A stretch of DNA of 64,000 bases. Source: Benincasa hispida (taxonomy: Eukaryota; Streptophyta; Magnoliopsida; Cucurbitales; Cucurbitaceae). Both the position numbers and the translations under genes were made by a program. Positions 23,556 to 36,585 of this stretch are shown here, in pieces. Location: NCBI RefSeq assembly GCF_009727055.1, contig NC_052349.1, positions 45,034,071-45,098,070 of the forward strand, in the 5' to 3' direction. Within the stretch, counting starts at the first letter, position 1; each line of letters opens with the position of its first letter. The notes beneath the pieces were generated by a model, which was not told the DNA's origin, did not search any database, and saw nothing but the letters and a program-made list of their open reading frames with translations.

Positions 23556-25640
23556 GTTTCCTCATAGTCCACTCCCTCAACCTGGATATAACCCTTTGCC
23601 ACGAGTCTAGCCTTAAAAGTCTGCACCTTTCCATCTACATCCCTTTTCCTTTTGTAGATCCACTTACAACCTATAGGTTTTACCCCATCAGGTTGATCCA
23701 CAAGTTCCCAGACGGAATTGAAGTACATAGACTCCATTTCTTAATTCATGGCTTTAATCCACATATCTTTCTCAACATCCTCCATTGCTTGCTTATAAGT
23801 CAATGGATCCTCAACTCCATCATCAAACATGATGTTTTGGGCTTTAATCAAACTCATGTAGCATTCCGGTGGGTTTGCAACCATCCCATTACATCGAGGC
23901 AATCTCAACTATTAAGATGGTTGACTAAATGAACCGACATCAACAACTCTTGTTGATCTATCAGTCTGTTCAACAACTCTTGTTGAACTCTCAGTAGTCT
24001 CATTAGAAATCTCATTTAAAACAAGTTTACTTCGTGGTTTATGATCCTTTATGTGGTCTTCTTCCAAAAAGATAGCATTTGTTGACACAAACACCTTGTT
24101 CTCATTTGGATCATAGAAATATCCACCTCTCGTTTCTTTGAGGTAGCCTACAAATAGGCAAACTTTCAAACGAGGTTCCAACTTTTTAGGGTTAGCTAAT
24201 AGCAGGTGGGCTGAACATCCCCAAATTCCGAAGTGCCATAAACTACCTTTACAGCTTCTCCATAGCTCAAAAGGTGTTTCATAAACACTCTTTGAGGGAA
24301 CATTGTTCAAAATATAGAATGCAGTCTCCACTACAAATTCCCAAAATGAGTCTGGAAGATGAGTATAACTCATCATAGATCGAACCATGTTCAACATAGT
24401 TCTTTTTCTCCTTTCTGATACACCATTCTGCTGAGGTGTACCTGGGGTCGAGAGTTGAGACTTGATTCCATGTTCTATCATCTAGTTCTGAAATTCTAAG
24501 TCCATATACTCTCCCCTACGATCAGATCGTAGGGTTTTTATCTTCGTACCTAACAAGTTTTCAACTTCAGCCTTATACTTCTTGAACTTTTCAAGAGTGT
24601 CAGACTTATGTTGCAGTAGGTATAGATGCCCATATCTTGAATAATCATATATGAAAGAGATGAAATATTCATACCCACCTCGAGCCCTAACACTTATCGG
24701 ACCATAGAGGTATGAATGTATAAGCTCCAAGGTTTCCTTGGTTTTATAACCTTTTCTAGTAAAAGGTCATTTGCTCATTTTGCCTTCAAGGCATGATTCA
24801 CACATACCGATAAAGAGTTTTCTTCTAAACCATTTAGAAGACCACATTTCACTAAATTCTCGATCCTATTGAGGTTGATGTGACCTAACCTTAGATGCCA
24901 AATATGGGCATTTTTCTTAGGAGAAACCTTTGGCCTTTTGCAGTTGTTGTTGTTTTGAACATTTTAGTATTAAGTAAGGCTTTTATGACTAACGTCCTTA
25001 GTACATATAAGTTATTTTCCATTGAACCAAAACTAATCTCCCTACCATTCTTGAAAATAAACACTTTATTCTCAAAAAATGAGATGGAATAACTTTGTTC
25101 AATCAGACAAGAAACTGAAATTAAGTTCCTCTTGATATGAGGAACTACATAAATATTATCCAGTAACAGATAACGTTTCTTGTCCAAAAATAACTTCAGC
25201 CTGCCTATAGCAACAGTTGAAACAACCTCACCAATACCGACTCGAATAATCAACTCTTCATCTTCCAACTTTTTCCAGGAACTAAATCCTTGTTACGAAG
25301 AACTTACATGGTTAGTAGCACCTGAATCAAGTATCCAGGCAGAATCATCATTCTCTACCAAACACGTCTCTATGACAAATAAATCACATTTACTATCTTT
25401 AAACTTCTTCCTCTTCTGAAGAGTAGAGGGATCATTATTAGAACCTATATAAGCTCTAAGTTCCATTTCAGAGAACAATTTTCGTCGATGAACTTTATCT
25501 AATTCAGCAACAATTGCTTTCTCTTTTAGTCCCTTGACATTTAAAAAAGATTGTAGATTATCTTGGGAACTAATACTATTGGTTTCTTTGTCATCCATCC
25601 ATTTTTGCTAAAAAAGTGAGAACTTACGTTCAAACATTCT
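23556..25640 (-). pseudogene. Copia G, proximal part: RT start, integrase, protease and gag remnant
   Basis: Minus strand: 25598-25293 holds a gag remnant ending LVENDDSAWILDSGATNHVSSS (protease DSG site intact). 25268-24891 has the protease C-terminal domain (VPHIKRNLISVSCLIEQSYS). About 24880-24740 is GAG-pre-integrase. 24730-24482 has SFIYDYSRYGHLYLLQ and TLRSDRRGEYMDLEF. 24481-23912 is a 190-codon open stretch with STPGTPQQNGVSERRKRTML, SKSVYETPFELW and CLFVGYLKETRGGYFYDPNE (integrase C-terminus) and a STRVV-repeat linker. The RT begins at 23737 (MESMYFNSVWELVDQPDGVK, PIGCKWIYKRK) and breaks at 23556 inside EETFSP, where copia F is inserted. Gag is shortened to the last part. Confidence 0.85.
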
Positions 25641-26861
25641 TGCAACGAGTCTATGATCTGAAGGTCTCATGGTGCAAACCAATTAAGTAGACCACAGGAC
25701 ATGTTGACACACATCCTTCACCCACTTACTATAAATACTCTCTCCGTTCACCTTGATATTGACTCATGAAAACACCATCCGAAGGGGGATGCTCCCAGAG
25801 CACTACGAGGCCACGCATGAATATCAGGTGTGAACATTCAGGGAGAAATGTGAGTGGAATTGAAATATCATATATATCTTTTCCTCCCACTGAGTATTTT
25901 AAAACCTAGGGTTTAGTTTACTTAGAAAAACACGGCTAATGATTTTTACTAAGTGACTGTTTAGGTTTACCCAACCCAAAAGTAACGCTTAGTTTGGAAA
26001 GTTAAACAACTTTTGATCATCATTCATTAAACACTTCAACGAAGTCTTTGATCAACTGTTGCTCGTTTGTAGCAAATCTATCTAATTCACCTTTCCAGGT
26101 AGGTTCCTAGGTAGGGGTGTTTCATTTTAGTTAGCTTAAATACCCCAACCTAGCCAGAACCAACCTTAGACAAAAGGTCCCTTATAGATAGATTTATTAC
26201 AAATTTAATCTTTTATTTAAATCAATTTAATCATATTAAACCGATTCAAAAGATTAAACTTAGGTGTCTAATCTCATTTGAACCATGAACATAGGTCTAT
26301 CTCAATCAAATTTTAAGACCCTTTTAAAACATGATTTTACCTAGTTTACATGCAATTCTTTCTTATTGATTTTAGTTCTAATTTTCATTATAATTATTAT
26401 AAAAAGAAACAACTAAAACCATCCACAATGCAAAGCAACACATTCATAAGGCATCCATAACTCTTATAAATAAGCCTAAGTGTCATGCTTCATACATTAT
26501 TCATTCATCAGTACTTTTATATAACTCTTATATAAGAAAGTAATGAACCAAGCATACATGCTCTCATACACCCTTATATTATAACACATATAATATAAAG
26601 ATGATGCATGAATATGCTTAATACATGCATACATATAACTTTTATATTATATGATGCATGAGCATGCTTTAATGTAATTTAATGATGCAATCTACTATAT
26701 TATAACACTTATAATATAAAGATGGTGTATGAACAAATGCATAACCTAAGGTGGGTTTTAAATTTATATGTCATACGTTATGACATATAAACAAACATAC
26801 ATCTCATGTACATTAGATAAAAGTTGATGGATCGGGATAATTAGGACACCAATCCCAACAT
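25641..26861 (-). mobile_element. Copia G: leader, and the last bases of its LTR
   Basis: Leader sequence parallel to 19240-20400 of copia F (TATAA..CTTATA repeats, GTTGATGGATCGGGATAATTA). The N-terminal gag has been lost by a joint at about 25660. At the right only the first 17 bases of an LTR remain (GGACACCAATCCCAACA, 26845-26861). Then plus-strand leader sequence begins, so the orientation flips at 26862. Confidence 0.65.
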
Positions 26862-27290
26862 CGTGGGTGTCCCCCTAAAGGATGTCAGTTTTGCAGAACT
26901 CTTTATTTGATCTCAATAAATGGATAGAGTTACTTTAGTCTCTTGTCCTAATTGGCTTTTCCCTAAGCTTGGCTCATTAGGGCGGGACTCTAGGACCTAA
27001 AATGAGGGGTAATACTTACACAAAATTGTTAAGAATGTTAACAAATTTTGGACCGAACAATGGTGACTACTAGATTCAGTTACAAAGAGTTGTTTCTGTC
27101 TAATGGTTAAGGTTGTCTCATTTCAGTGAAGGGGCACTTGATCACCCTACAGTGACTTTTGTCCTACCTCACTAAAGCATCATTGCAAAATAGATGTCAC
27201 TTAGTGTACACTAGATTATTTTGCTAAAACTTGATTGGTTTTCTAAAAATGGTTTAATGAAAGTAGACTTATTTAAGTTTGTTCGTTTTT
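26862..27290 (+). mobile_element. Copia H/J: leader fragment (plus strand)
   Basis: This is the reverse complement of the gag-proximal leader of copia A: GTGTCCCCCTAAAGGATG, CTCTTGTCCTAATTGGCTTT, GCCTAAAATGAGGG-like and GTTGTTTCTGTCTAATGG. The primer site and 5' LTR are absent. Confidence 0.65.
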
Positions 27291-28250
27291 CAGCAATTTA
27301 AATTTAGCTACCACTACCCTTAGTTTTCTTGTCGTTGATAGATTAACTGTGAAAATTACGCTAGTTGGAAAAACACCATTAACACGATATTGATCATCGA
27401 TGACCTCCACTTCATCCTTACACAGGAATGTCCTTCTATTCCACCTCCTACTGCTGCTCGAAACGTTCGAGAAGCATATGAGCGCTGGACGCGGGTGAAT
27501 GAGAAGGCCCGAGCATATATCTTGGCCAGCCTTAACAAAGTTTTGGCCAAGAAGCATGAGCCCATGATCACTACACGCGAGATTATGGAGTCCCTGAGGG
27601 GAACGTTCAGACTACCGTCCGTGCAGCTCAGGCATGACGTTCTAAAGTACATCTTCAATTCATGGATGAAAGAGGGGACATGATGGTCCACTTCAACGTG
27701 GTGGAGATGAACAGGTCGAGCATCGATGAGGCCAACCAGGTTAGCATTATTCTAGAATCCTTACCATAAAACTTCCTTCATTTCGTTAACAACGCTGTTT
27801 TGAATAGGGTTGACTACAACCTTACAACTCTACTCAATGAGTTGTAGACTTTCCAATCTTTGCTGAAAAGCAAGGAGAAGAAGGTTGGTGAAGCAAATGT
27901 TGCTTAATCATCCAAAAAGTTCCATAAAGGTTCAACCTCTGGAACTAAGTCTGCATCTTCTTCCTCCGGCACTAGAAAATGGAAGAAGAAGAAGGGTGGT
28001 AAGGGGAAGGCGCCTGCTAACCCACAACCTATTGCTCCAAGGGGTAGGCAACCAATGTAGGTTGATAAGGGAAAATGTTTCCATTGCAACCAGGACGAGC
28101 ATTAGAAGTGGAACTGCCCAAGATATTTGGCAGAGAAAAAGAAGGTCAAACAAAGTAAATGTGATTTACTAGTTTTGGAAACTTGTTTAGTGGAGAATGG
28201 TGATTCCGTCTAGATTATTGACTTTAAGGCCACTAACCATGTTTGTTCTT
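27291..28250 (+). pseudogene. Copia H/J: gag
   Basis: Open stretch 27390-27683 with IDDLHFILTQECPSIPPPTA, AYERWTRVNEKARAYILASL and IMESLRGTFRLPSVQLRHDV, the same gag core as copia K. A frameshifted second half at 27700-28200 gives the ELQTFQSLL-type coiled part, a Lys-rich linker and a knuckle beginning CFHCNQD at about 28075, where a TAG breaks the motif before the His. The expected ATG at 27291 is altered. Non-functional. Confidence 0.8.
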
Positions 28251-29356
28251 CATTTCAAGGAATTAATTGCTAGCGGCAGCTTGGTGTTGGTGAGATGACG
28301 ATGTGAGTTCGAATCAGGCACGTTGTCCCAGCTGTGGCAATGGGAGGTCTCCGGTTGACTTTACAGAATAAATTTCTCGTTCTAAATGATGTATATGTAA
28401 TTCCCGATTTAAAGAGAACTTAGTTTCTCTAAAGTGTCTGCTTGAATGTAAATATCAACTCTTTTTCTCATTTAATAAAGTGTTTATTACGAAAAATGGT
28501 GTTGATATATGTTCAGCTCAACTGGAAAGTAATCTGTATGTGCTAAGGCCATTAGCAAAAAATGTCCTCCATAATATAGAGATGTTTAAAACTATTGTAA
28601 CTCAAAATAAAAAGACTTAAAATTTCTCCTAAAGAAAATGTCCAACATTGGCAGCTAAGATTATGACACATTAATTTCAATAGGATTGGGAGGTTGGTGA
28701 AGAATGGACTTCTAAGCGAGTTAGAAGATATTTCTTTACCTGTGTGTGAATCGTGCCTTAAAGGCAAAATAACTAAAAAGGCCTTTTATTGGAAAAGTTC
28801 ATAGGGCCAAAGAGCCTCTAAAGCTAGTGACCTTTGTGGTCCGATGAATATAGGAGCCAGGTGAGGTTATGAATATTTTATCACTTTCACTGATGATTAT
28901 TCAAGATATGGGTACGTTTGTTTAATGCAACATAAGTCTGAGTCCTTTGACAAGTTCAAAGAGTTCAACGCTGAAGTTGAAAACACATTAAATTGAATGA
29001 TTAAAACACTTCGATTTGATCGAGGTGGAGAGTTTTTGGATTCATCATTCGAAAACTATATGATAGAACATGGAATAGTTTCCCAACTCTCAGCAACCGA
29101 TACACCTCAGTAGAATGGTGTATCAGAGAGGAGAAATCGAACCCTGTTGGACATGGTTTGATCTATGATGACTTATGCTTCCTTTCCTGACTCGTTTTGG
29201 GGTTGTGCAGTAGAGACAATGGCTTATATCTTGAACTGTGTTCCCTCCAAGAGTGTTGCCAAAACACCTTTGGAGTTATGGAATGGTCGCAAAACTAGTT
29301 TATGTCATTTCAGAATCTAGAGTTACCCAAAAAACGTGCTTGAGGCTAATCCTAAG
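28251..29356 (+). pseudogene. Copia H/J: protease and integrase, N-terminal part
   Basis: Plus-strand remnants of the protease C-terminus (VIPDLKRT-like, 28400-28440), GAG-pre-integrase (28640-28770, CESCLKGKITKK) and the integrase core: FITFTDDYSRYGYVCLMQ (28870-28935), TLRFDRGGEFLD (29005-29040), TPQ-stop-NGVSERRNRTLLDM (29100-29157) and NCVPSKSVAKTPLELWNG. It is cut after LEANPK at 29356 by the LTR at 29357; the downstream integrase is found again at 32624. At least four stops interrupt the frame. Confidence 0.8.
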
Positions 29357-30968
29357 TGTTGAGAATGTCCTAGAACTCGCAGTTCATGTTAAACATTCTA
29401 TTTATCAATAATAATAAATTGTTGATTTTGCATTCTATTATGAAAATCCAATAAACATATCCATGACTATAGTCTGAACTGTAACTTTATGTAGTGACAT
29501 AGACAGGATCAAGTTGACAGTAAATAGCCTAAATAGTCTAATAAGTATAGGGATTAAATTGGGTATCTCATTCTGGTAACACTATTGGATGCGGCCCACT
29601 CTGTAATTGTTACAAAGAGTTGTAAAATGCTACAAACGATGTGATCCACAGATTGTTCATATTGAGACATGTGAGTGGGGGTATCCCATGCAATGAGTTT
29701 ACATATAGACTGGACCATGAAAATAGTCACTTTTCTTTATAACGACCGTTTATTGTTAAAACTGACTATTTCATTTATTAAGTAACCTAGGTTAACTTGA
29801 TCTTAATCCTGAGCTAGCTATGAACTCCTGCTTGTTTGGGATTATCCTTTGATGTGCAAATGGTGAGAGTAGTCCAACAACACTGCTCAATAAGCCTCCC
29901 ATTTTGGGGATGAAACCAGATGAATAGCTGGGGACATAGCCCTGCAAGATGGAACTCACTCCTACCCGATTTAGGTATAGCAGATAGGTTGTTCTCTTAA
30001 GTACTAATTTCAGGTCCTGAACAATCAGAGCCCCGCTTTCTCATGATAGAGAAAGGATTTGATTTATAGGGATTATGAATCAAAATTTTTCATTAGAGGG
30101 TCAATGAGAACTTAAGGAACAAGATATATTCACAGGGGTAAAACGGTTATCTTGACCCAGCTGTGATTACAAACAAACTGTGAAGGATCGACTTACTGAT
30201 TATGGTTATATTAAGAAGACATAATATATCTACAGTGAAGGCAGTTCAACTATGGGCTATAGTTGAGTGACCCATTAGAATTAAACAGAATAGAATAATA
30301 TATATTTAAATATGATTTAAATATATGAAGATGGATTTGTGCAAAAATTAATTGAATATTTGATATTGAATTAATTAGTATTATTTAAAAATTAATTTAT
30401 GAAATTAATTTTATAAAATTAAATTCTTATTTTTAAAATCAAAATAGATTTTGAAATCAGTTTTGATTTTGAGAAAAATTGAAAAACTGAAAAATATGCA
30501 CAAATGGAGAAATGAGATTTTCCATTACCCATCTTCTACTTGCTCACACAAACACCATTTCTTCATCTTCATTTACTCCAAGAATGAGCTGCAACTTATG
30601 CAACATTCTTCTTTACATGTTCACCTACAATAAATAAAGAAGATTTAGAGAAAATTTCGGGTTGAAAAAGAGTTCTTCAAGGAAGTTGGTGTACTGAGCT
30701 TTTCTCTAGTTTTCCATAGTTTTAAGCTGTTCTTGAGTCCCACAACTCGTTCTAAAGCTCCAAGAGGATAGTAGGGAAGATCTTGAGGTGGTTCACGATG
30801 TTCTTTGGAGAAGACAACTGTTGCTGATCGAGATCTTGAAGAGTTCTACAAAGGTATGATCATAAACCCTCTTGTTTTAGATGAGCATGCTTTAGTTTCT
30901 GCCAAAATTAGTGAATTTGAATGCTTATTGATCCTTGCTGCTTTCGCTGCATGTTGAACACTCTTACA
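29357..30968 (+). mobile_element. Copia I: 5' LTR of a related but different family
   Basis: Starts TGTTGAGAATGTCC and ends CACTCTTACA, two bases before the primer site. About 1.6 kb long. It shares block order with the 2-kb LTR family (the ATCCCATGCAATGAGTTTACAT, CAGGGGTAAAACGGTTATC and GGACCTTATGG-type blocks differ in sequence) but is clearly another subfamily. The plus-strand region 30451-30633 is open but shows no domain. No second LTR of this type occurs in the window. Confidence 0.8.
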
Positions 30969-30970
30969 AT

Positions 30971-30982
30971 TGGTATCAGAGT
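30971..30982 (+). promoter_or_regulatory. Primer-binding site of copia I
   Basis: TGGTATCAGAGT two bases after the LTR end at 30968; initiator tRNA-Met type. Confidence 0.85.
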
Positions 30983-32623
30983 ATCATATAAGCATTCAAT
31001 TCGGTTTAATTTTGGTGTCGTGGGTGTTTTTCATGAGATATATGAAACTGATGCACTGATATGGTTTTTTGAGTTTTGGCATTTTATTTCTCTTTAATTT
31101 CTCAATTAAATTTTTAATTGGTTCTTGTTTCATGAGCTTATATGTGTTATCAAGAGTCTATAATTTATTTGGAGTCATTAGAGTTGAAATTAAGCTATAA
31201 TTGAAGAAATAAGTGAAGATGGTCAAGCTACTGTTTCTAGTTTTTCAGCTTTTGCTCAAAATCGTCGTTGAGGTTCAGTTGCTAAACGATAGTCTAGTTC
31301 CAGGCATTACACGATGTGAAGAAAAGCTAGATGATCGGATAGCAATGGGAGTTGGTCGTTGTGATGTTGGACGCTAGACGATCGTTACCTGCGGGAGCTA
31401 AACGATGCATTGAAATGCTATATGATAGCACTATGCGATCGTCTAGCTTTACGTGGGAACTAAACGATGCGTTGGAGGTGCTATACGATGGCACTACACG
31501 ATCGTATAGCTATGGCGGACACTAAACGATGACATGAAGTGCTATGCGATGGTGTTAAGCGATCGTGTAGTTTTACCCGAGAGCTAAACTATTGCACTAT
31601 GCGATAGACAGAAGACACTAAGCGATCGTGTACCTCTTCTCAATGTAAGGCGATGGTGTTAGACGATAGTATTTAGTATTACACGATCGATCTTAGCGAG
31701 ATTTTGAGGTTGGATCAAGAGCAGCTAGTTCGATCGATTTTCTCGAGGTCCAATCCAGTTCAGCCTCAAAGGGTTTTTGGCCGGTTCGGTTCAGATTTAT
31801 CCAGTCCTGTTCAAGATGATTGGGTTTGGTTTGGAGTGGTTCAAAGACGATTTTGAAGCTGTTTGTAATAGTTAGCATTTGTTTGCTTGTTTATGCCAAA
31901 ACTAAAACCATATCCGTTAGTATTTAATTGTTTATGCATGTGATGTGTGTAATAATTAAATAATTCATGTATGTGCATACAACATGCCATGTAGATTTAA
32001 AACCCCACTGTAGGAAGCATGTTACATGCATTAAAAGTATGTTATAAACGTTATAATATATAGTATGCATGTTAGGGTTATATTAGATATTTAATGCCTT
32101 TGTTGAATATTGTAGATGTTTAACATGTCTAAAATTTTGTAAGTTGTTATAAAATTGGGTTAGACGTTTAAAATCCATAACAAGGAACAGCTACAAGCTC
32201 ACTTAGGTTAACAACTAGTTTTAATCGTTAAAATATATTGTTACCTTATAAAATTCGGTTACAAACTCATATCAGTTCATAAACCTGTCTAAGGCTGGGG
32301 GTACTTAAATTGACAGTTTATGGAACACCTCCTACTCGGAGATTATGACCGAAAGATTGAGCATTGTTAACTGATTAAGAGCTTGCATGAGCGATGTGTG
32401 GTAATAAAATGGTTTATCACCTAGACATTGTAGGTTAAATCCAATTATAAGCGTTATACTTGGATAAACCACTTAGATTTAGGTTGTTCAAAATTAGCCG
32501 ATACACCTAAGTAAAATACCCAAACATTTAGAACACTTTAGTGGGAGATTAACAATATATTTGATATATAGTTATTAGCTCTCACGTCCTTAAGAGTTCA
32601 CACCATGAAATCCATGCTCGGCT
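30983..32623 (+). mobile_element. Copia I: leader, truncated
   Basis: Contains the plus-strand CGATCGT(G/A)TAG cluster (31270-31690), the TATAAACGTTATAATATA-type repeats (32040-32060) and the last landmark CACCATGAAATCCATGCTCGGC (32602-32623). There it is fused directly to integrase C-terminal coding sequence. Its gag and pol are missing. The open stretch at 31693-31878 (minus) is a shadow. Confidence 0.65.
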
Positions 32624-34593
32624 TTGTGTTTGTATCGAAAAATACTACTTTTCTTGAGGAAGATCATATAAGGGAGCACAGACCTAGAAGCAAAATCGTA
32701 TTGAATGAGCTTTCTAAAGAAACTACTAAATCTTTAACAAGAGTAGTTGAAGAGCCTGTTACCTCAACAAGAGTTGTTGAAGTAGGTTCATCTGGTAGGT
32801 CAAATCCACCTCAAAAGTTGAGAGAACTTCGACGTAGTGGGAGGGTTGCGAACCCACCTATTCGCTATATAAGTTTGACTGAAATCCTGGCTATAGTAGC
32901 CGATAGTGAGGTTGATGATCCATTGTCTTATAAGAAGGCCATGGAGGATGTTGACAAAGATGAATGGATCAAAGTTGTGGATCTAGAAATGGAGTCTATG
33001 TACTTCAACTTAGTTTGGGATCTTGTAGATCAACCTAATGAGGTTAAACCTATAGGTTGTAAATGGATCTACAAGAGGAAACAGAGTGATAATGGGAAGG
33101 TGCAAACCTTCGAGGCTAGACTGGTGGCAAAGAATTATACCCCGGTAGAAGGAGTTGATTATGAGGAGACTTTCTCGCCTATTGCCATGTTAAAGTCTAT
33201 CCAGATCCTTCTATCCATTGCCTCATATTATGACTATGAGATATGGCAAATGGATGTTAAGACTGCTTTTCTGAATAGCAATCTTGAGGAGATCTTTTAT
33301 ATGGTGCAACCCGAGGGATTCATAGTCCAAGGTTAAGAGCAAAAGATTTGCAAGCTGAATCGGTCCATTTGTGGATTGAAACAGGCATCTCAATCTTGGA
33401 ATATAAGGTTTGATATTGCGATAAAATCTTACGGCTTTGATCAGAACATTGATAAGCCCTGTGTCTACAAGAAGATCATCAACAGTTTAGTAGTTTTCTC
33501 AGTATTGTAGGTAGATGATATCCTACTCATTGGGAATGATGTAGGCTTACTGACGACATTTAAAAACTAGCTACCAACCTAATTCCAAATGAAAGATTTG
33601 AGAGAGACTCAGTTTGTTCTTGGTATTCAGATCTTTCGAGATCGAAAGAACAAAATGCTAGCACTATCTCAAGCATCGTATATTGGCAAGATGTTGATCA
33701 AGTATTTGATGCAGAACTCCAAGAAGAGCCTATTGCCTTTCAGGCATGGAGTTACATTGTCTAAGAAACAGTGCCCTAAGAATCCTCAAGAGGTTGAGGA
33801 AATGAGACAGATCCTCTCTGCATCTGTCGTAGGCAATTTAACGTATGTGATGTTATGTACTAGACCTGACATCTGCTATGCAATGGGGATAGTCAGTAGA
33901 TATCAGTCTAATCCAGGATATGATCATTGGACAGCCGTTAAGAACATCCTCAAATATCTACGCAGAACGAGGGACTACATGCTTGTATATGGTTCTAAGG
34001 ATTTGATCCTTATAGGATAAACAGACTCTGATTTTCAAACTCATAGGGATTCTCGGAAATCCACTTCAGGATCAATGTTCACTCTTAACGGAGGAGCTGT
34101 AGTATGGCGAAGCACCAAGCAGGGGTGCATCGTGGACTCCACCATGGAGGCTGAGTATGTAATGGCTTGTGAAGCTGCTAAGGAGGTCGTTTGACTCAAG
34201 AAATTCCTTACTGATCTGGAAGTTTTTCTAGACATGTCAAAGCCCATCACACTTTATTGTGATAAGTGGCGTCGTGGCTAATTCTGGTGAGCCTAGGAGT
34301 CATAAACACGACAATAACATTGAACAGAAATAGCATTTTATCCGAGAGATTATGCATCGAGGGGATGTGATTGTCACGAAGATAGCTTTGAAGCACAACG
34401 TTGTTGATTCGTTTACGAAGGCCCTCACAACTACAATGTCACTTGCAGAGTATAGGTTTATGGGAAAAACCACGGTTGGACTAGGGCAAGTGGGAGATCT
34501 TGTACTGGGCGTATTATGCCCTAGTTAATTGTTTTGTGTACTTGTAATTGGATTATCTTGTACACCCTACTAGCTTTAGGACAAGTTGGAGAT
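32624..34593 (+). pseudogene. Copia H/J: integrase tail, reverse transcriptase and RNase H
   Basis: A long open stretch (to 33336) holds the integrase tail (FVSKNTTFLEEDHIREHRPR), the STRVVE linker and [61 protein letters not shown] at 33334-33336 ends it, but the same frame reads on through SICGLKQASQSWN. In the catalytic loop the Tyr of YVDD is a TAG (33508-33510), with VDDILLIGNDVGLL following. 33589-34020 gives FQMKDLRETQFVLGIQIFRD to the RT end. RNase H lies at 34021-34460 ([29 protein letters not shown]), with stops. The polypurine tract AGGACAAGTTGGAGAT precedes the LTR at 34594. Best preserved RT of the window, but dead. Confidence 0.85.
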
Positions 34594-36570
34594 TGTTGGG
34601 GTAGATGCCCTAAATCTCGTAGAGTTCTATAATTTGTAAATTTTGTATGAACAAACATTTATGTGATTAATAGTACTTGGTATTTTATTCACTTTGTCTA
34701 TGAAATATATGATATTTTAGTTGCATTAACCACAAACCAATAAACTAACATCCCAGGTTATCGTTGTAACTTAAACATGTGGAGACATACAGGTGAATCA
34801 TGTTTAAGTAGTAACCTAAATGTTCTGTAGTGTATGGATAAGGTTGGGTACCTTATCTTAGTGACACTACGAGTATGGCCCGCTTTGTAGGTGTTACAAA
34901 TGTAAAGTGCTACAAATGAACTGATCCTGATCATTTATGTATTAGACATGCGAGCGGGGATATTCTATATAAAGGAGTTTGTATAAGATCAGACCATAAA
35001 ATGTTTAGTCTCATTACATAACGCCATTCATAATAGAGACTTTCATTTCACTAGGATGACCATAGGTAACATGACCTTAATCCTGAGTGAGTTGTGAACT
35101 CCTACCTATGAGGGCGGTTCTTTGATTTGTATGGATGAGAGTGGCCAGATCGCCGACTCAACAAGCCTACATTTTAAAAATTCGTCTAATTGGAGAGTTG
35201 GGAACTCAGCTACACAAGATGGAATTCACTTCTTCCCCGAAGCAGAGGTAAGTAGATACATTGCTCCCTTAAGGGTTGATTATGAGTCTTAAGCAATATG
35301 ACGCCACACCCGCTCTTGGCCCGAGAGAGGTTTAGTCATAGTGGGACTATGATCTATTGTTCATTAGAGGGATCGGTGGTACTTAAGAAGTTAAATGTAA
35401 TTGCAGGGGTAAAACGGTAATTTGACCCAATTGTACTTATGTGCAATTTGTGAAGGGTCATCTTACTGTTGATTGGTTATATCCAATGGACATAGAAATA
35501 TATTTGTAGTGCAAAGAATGCAGTTATCGGTCTTTAGTGGAGTGCCCAACAGTTAATGGATGGTGGATAATGTAATTAAAGAGTTTAATTATTTATTCAC
35601 GTACAGTTGGAGCTTCAAGCTACATGTCCATAAGGTCCCCTTGTAACTTAAAATGATTTAGTTGATAATAAGTTTTTGGGTTAATTTGAATTGTTCAAAT
35701 TAATAAGAGGGAATTTAATTATATATGATATAATTAAATTGATTCAATTATATATAATATAATTGATATAATGTATTTGATACATTAATATTTAATTGGA
35801 GGAACAAATATTTGAATATGATTCAAATATATTTTCTGAATAAGATTAATAGTTGTAAAATTTAATATAAATATGATGTATATGATGTAATATTTTCTGA
35901 TTCAAATATATTTTCTGAATAAAATTTAAGATTTATATTAAATGTCATAAAATAGAGAAAAAGAACTATAGCTTATATAATGTATATGATGTAATATTAA
36001 AACTACAGGTTATAAATACAATATGATAAGTTGATTATCATATTTTTTTATATTATTAATTATTTGATAATTAATCCCTCTTTTCTCTCTAACCACCTTA
36101 GTGAGAGGTTAAGCGGTTTATTATGGAAAAGGGAATAAATGAAATATGATTTTATTATTCCCAGTAAACTATTACACGTTTTTTGTAAGATTCTACACGA
36201 CAAAAAGTAGACACTATAGTATAGCCTCATCGCCTAAACGATTGAAGCATTTTTCTATGCGATAGAAAGTTTCTTCCTTCAATCGTCTTCCTCCTCCAAA
36301 CCACAAACTCTCTTCTAACCAAAATAACCAGAGCCCACTATTCCTAGGTTCTCACCCTGAGAATACCAAGGTAACCAAGTGGTTGTGTCTTCTTTTTGGT
36401 TCGAGTTTTGTTGCTGTTTACTCGAGGAGAGTTCGTGACAGTACAGAAGATTTACTTGAAGAAGGGTTCTTCGGAGGTATAATCTCTAAAACCTTGTTTT
36501 TTATTCAAAAGCCTGCTATAATTTAAGTTACAGTGCATAATCTGTATGCTTTACTGTAAATGTTTATGTA
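34594..36570 (+). mobile_element. Copia H/J: 3' LTR, missing its last bases
   Basis: Begins TGTTGGGGTAGATGCCC after the polypurine tract. All family blocks follow in plus orientation. The end corresponding to ..CTTGAATAAGAGTTCCTTCA is lost: after TGTTTATGTAAAAAGAGATCC the sequence turns into a minus-oriented LTR at about 36586. Confidence 0.8.
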
Positions 36571-36585
36571 AAAAGAGATCCTTCT

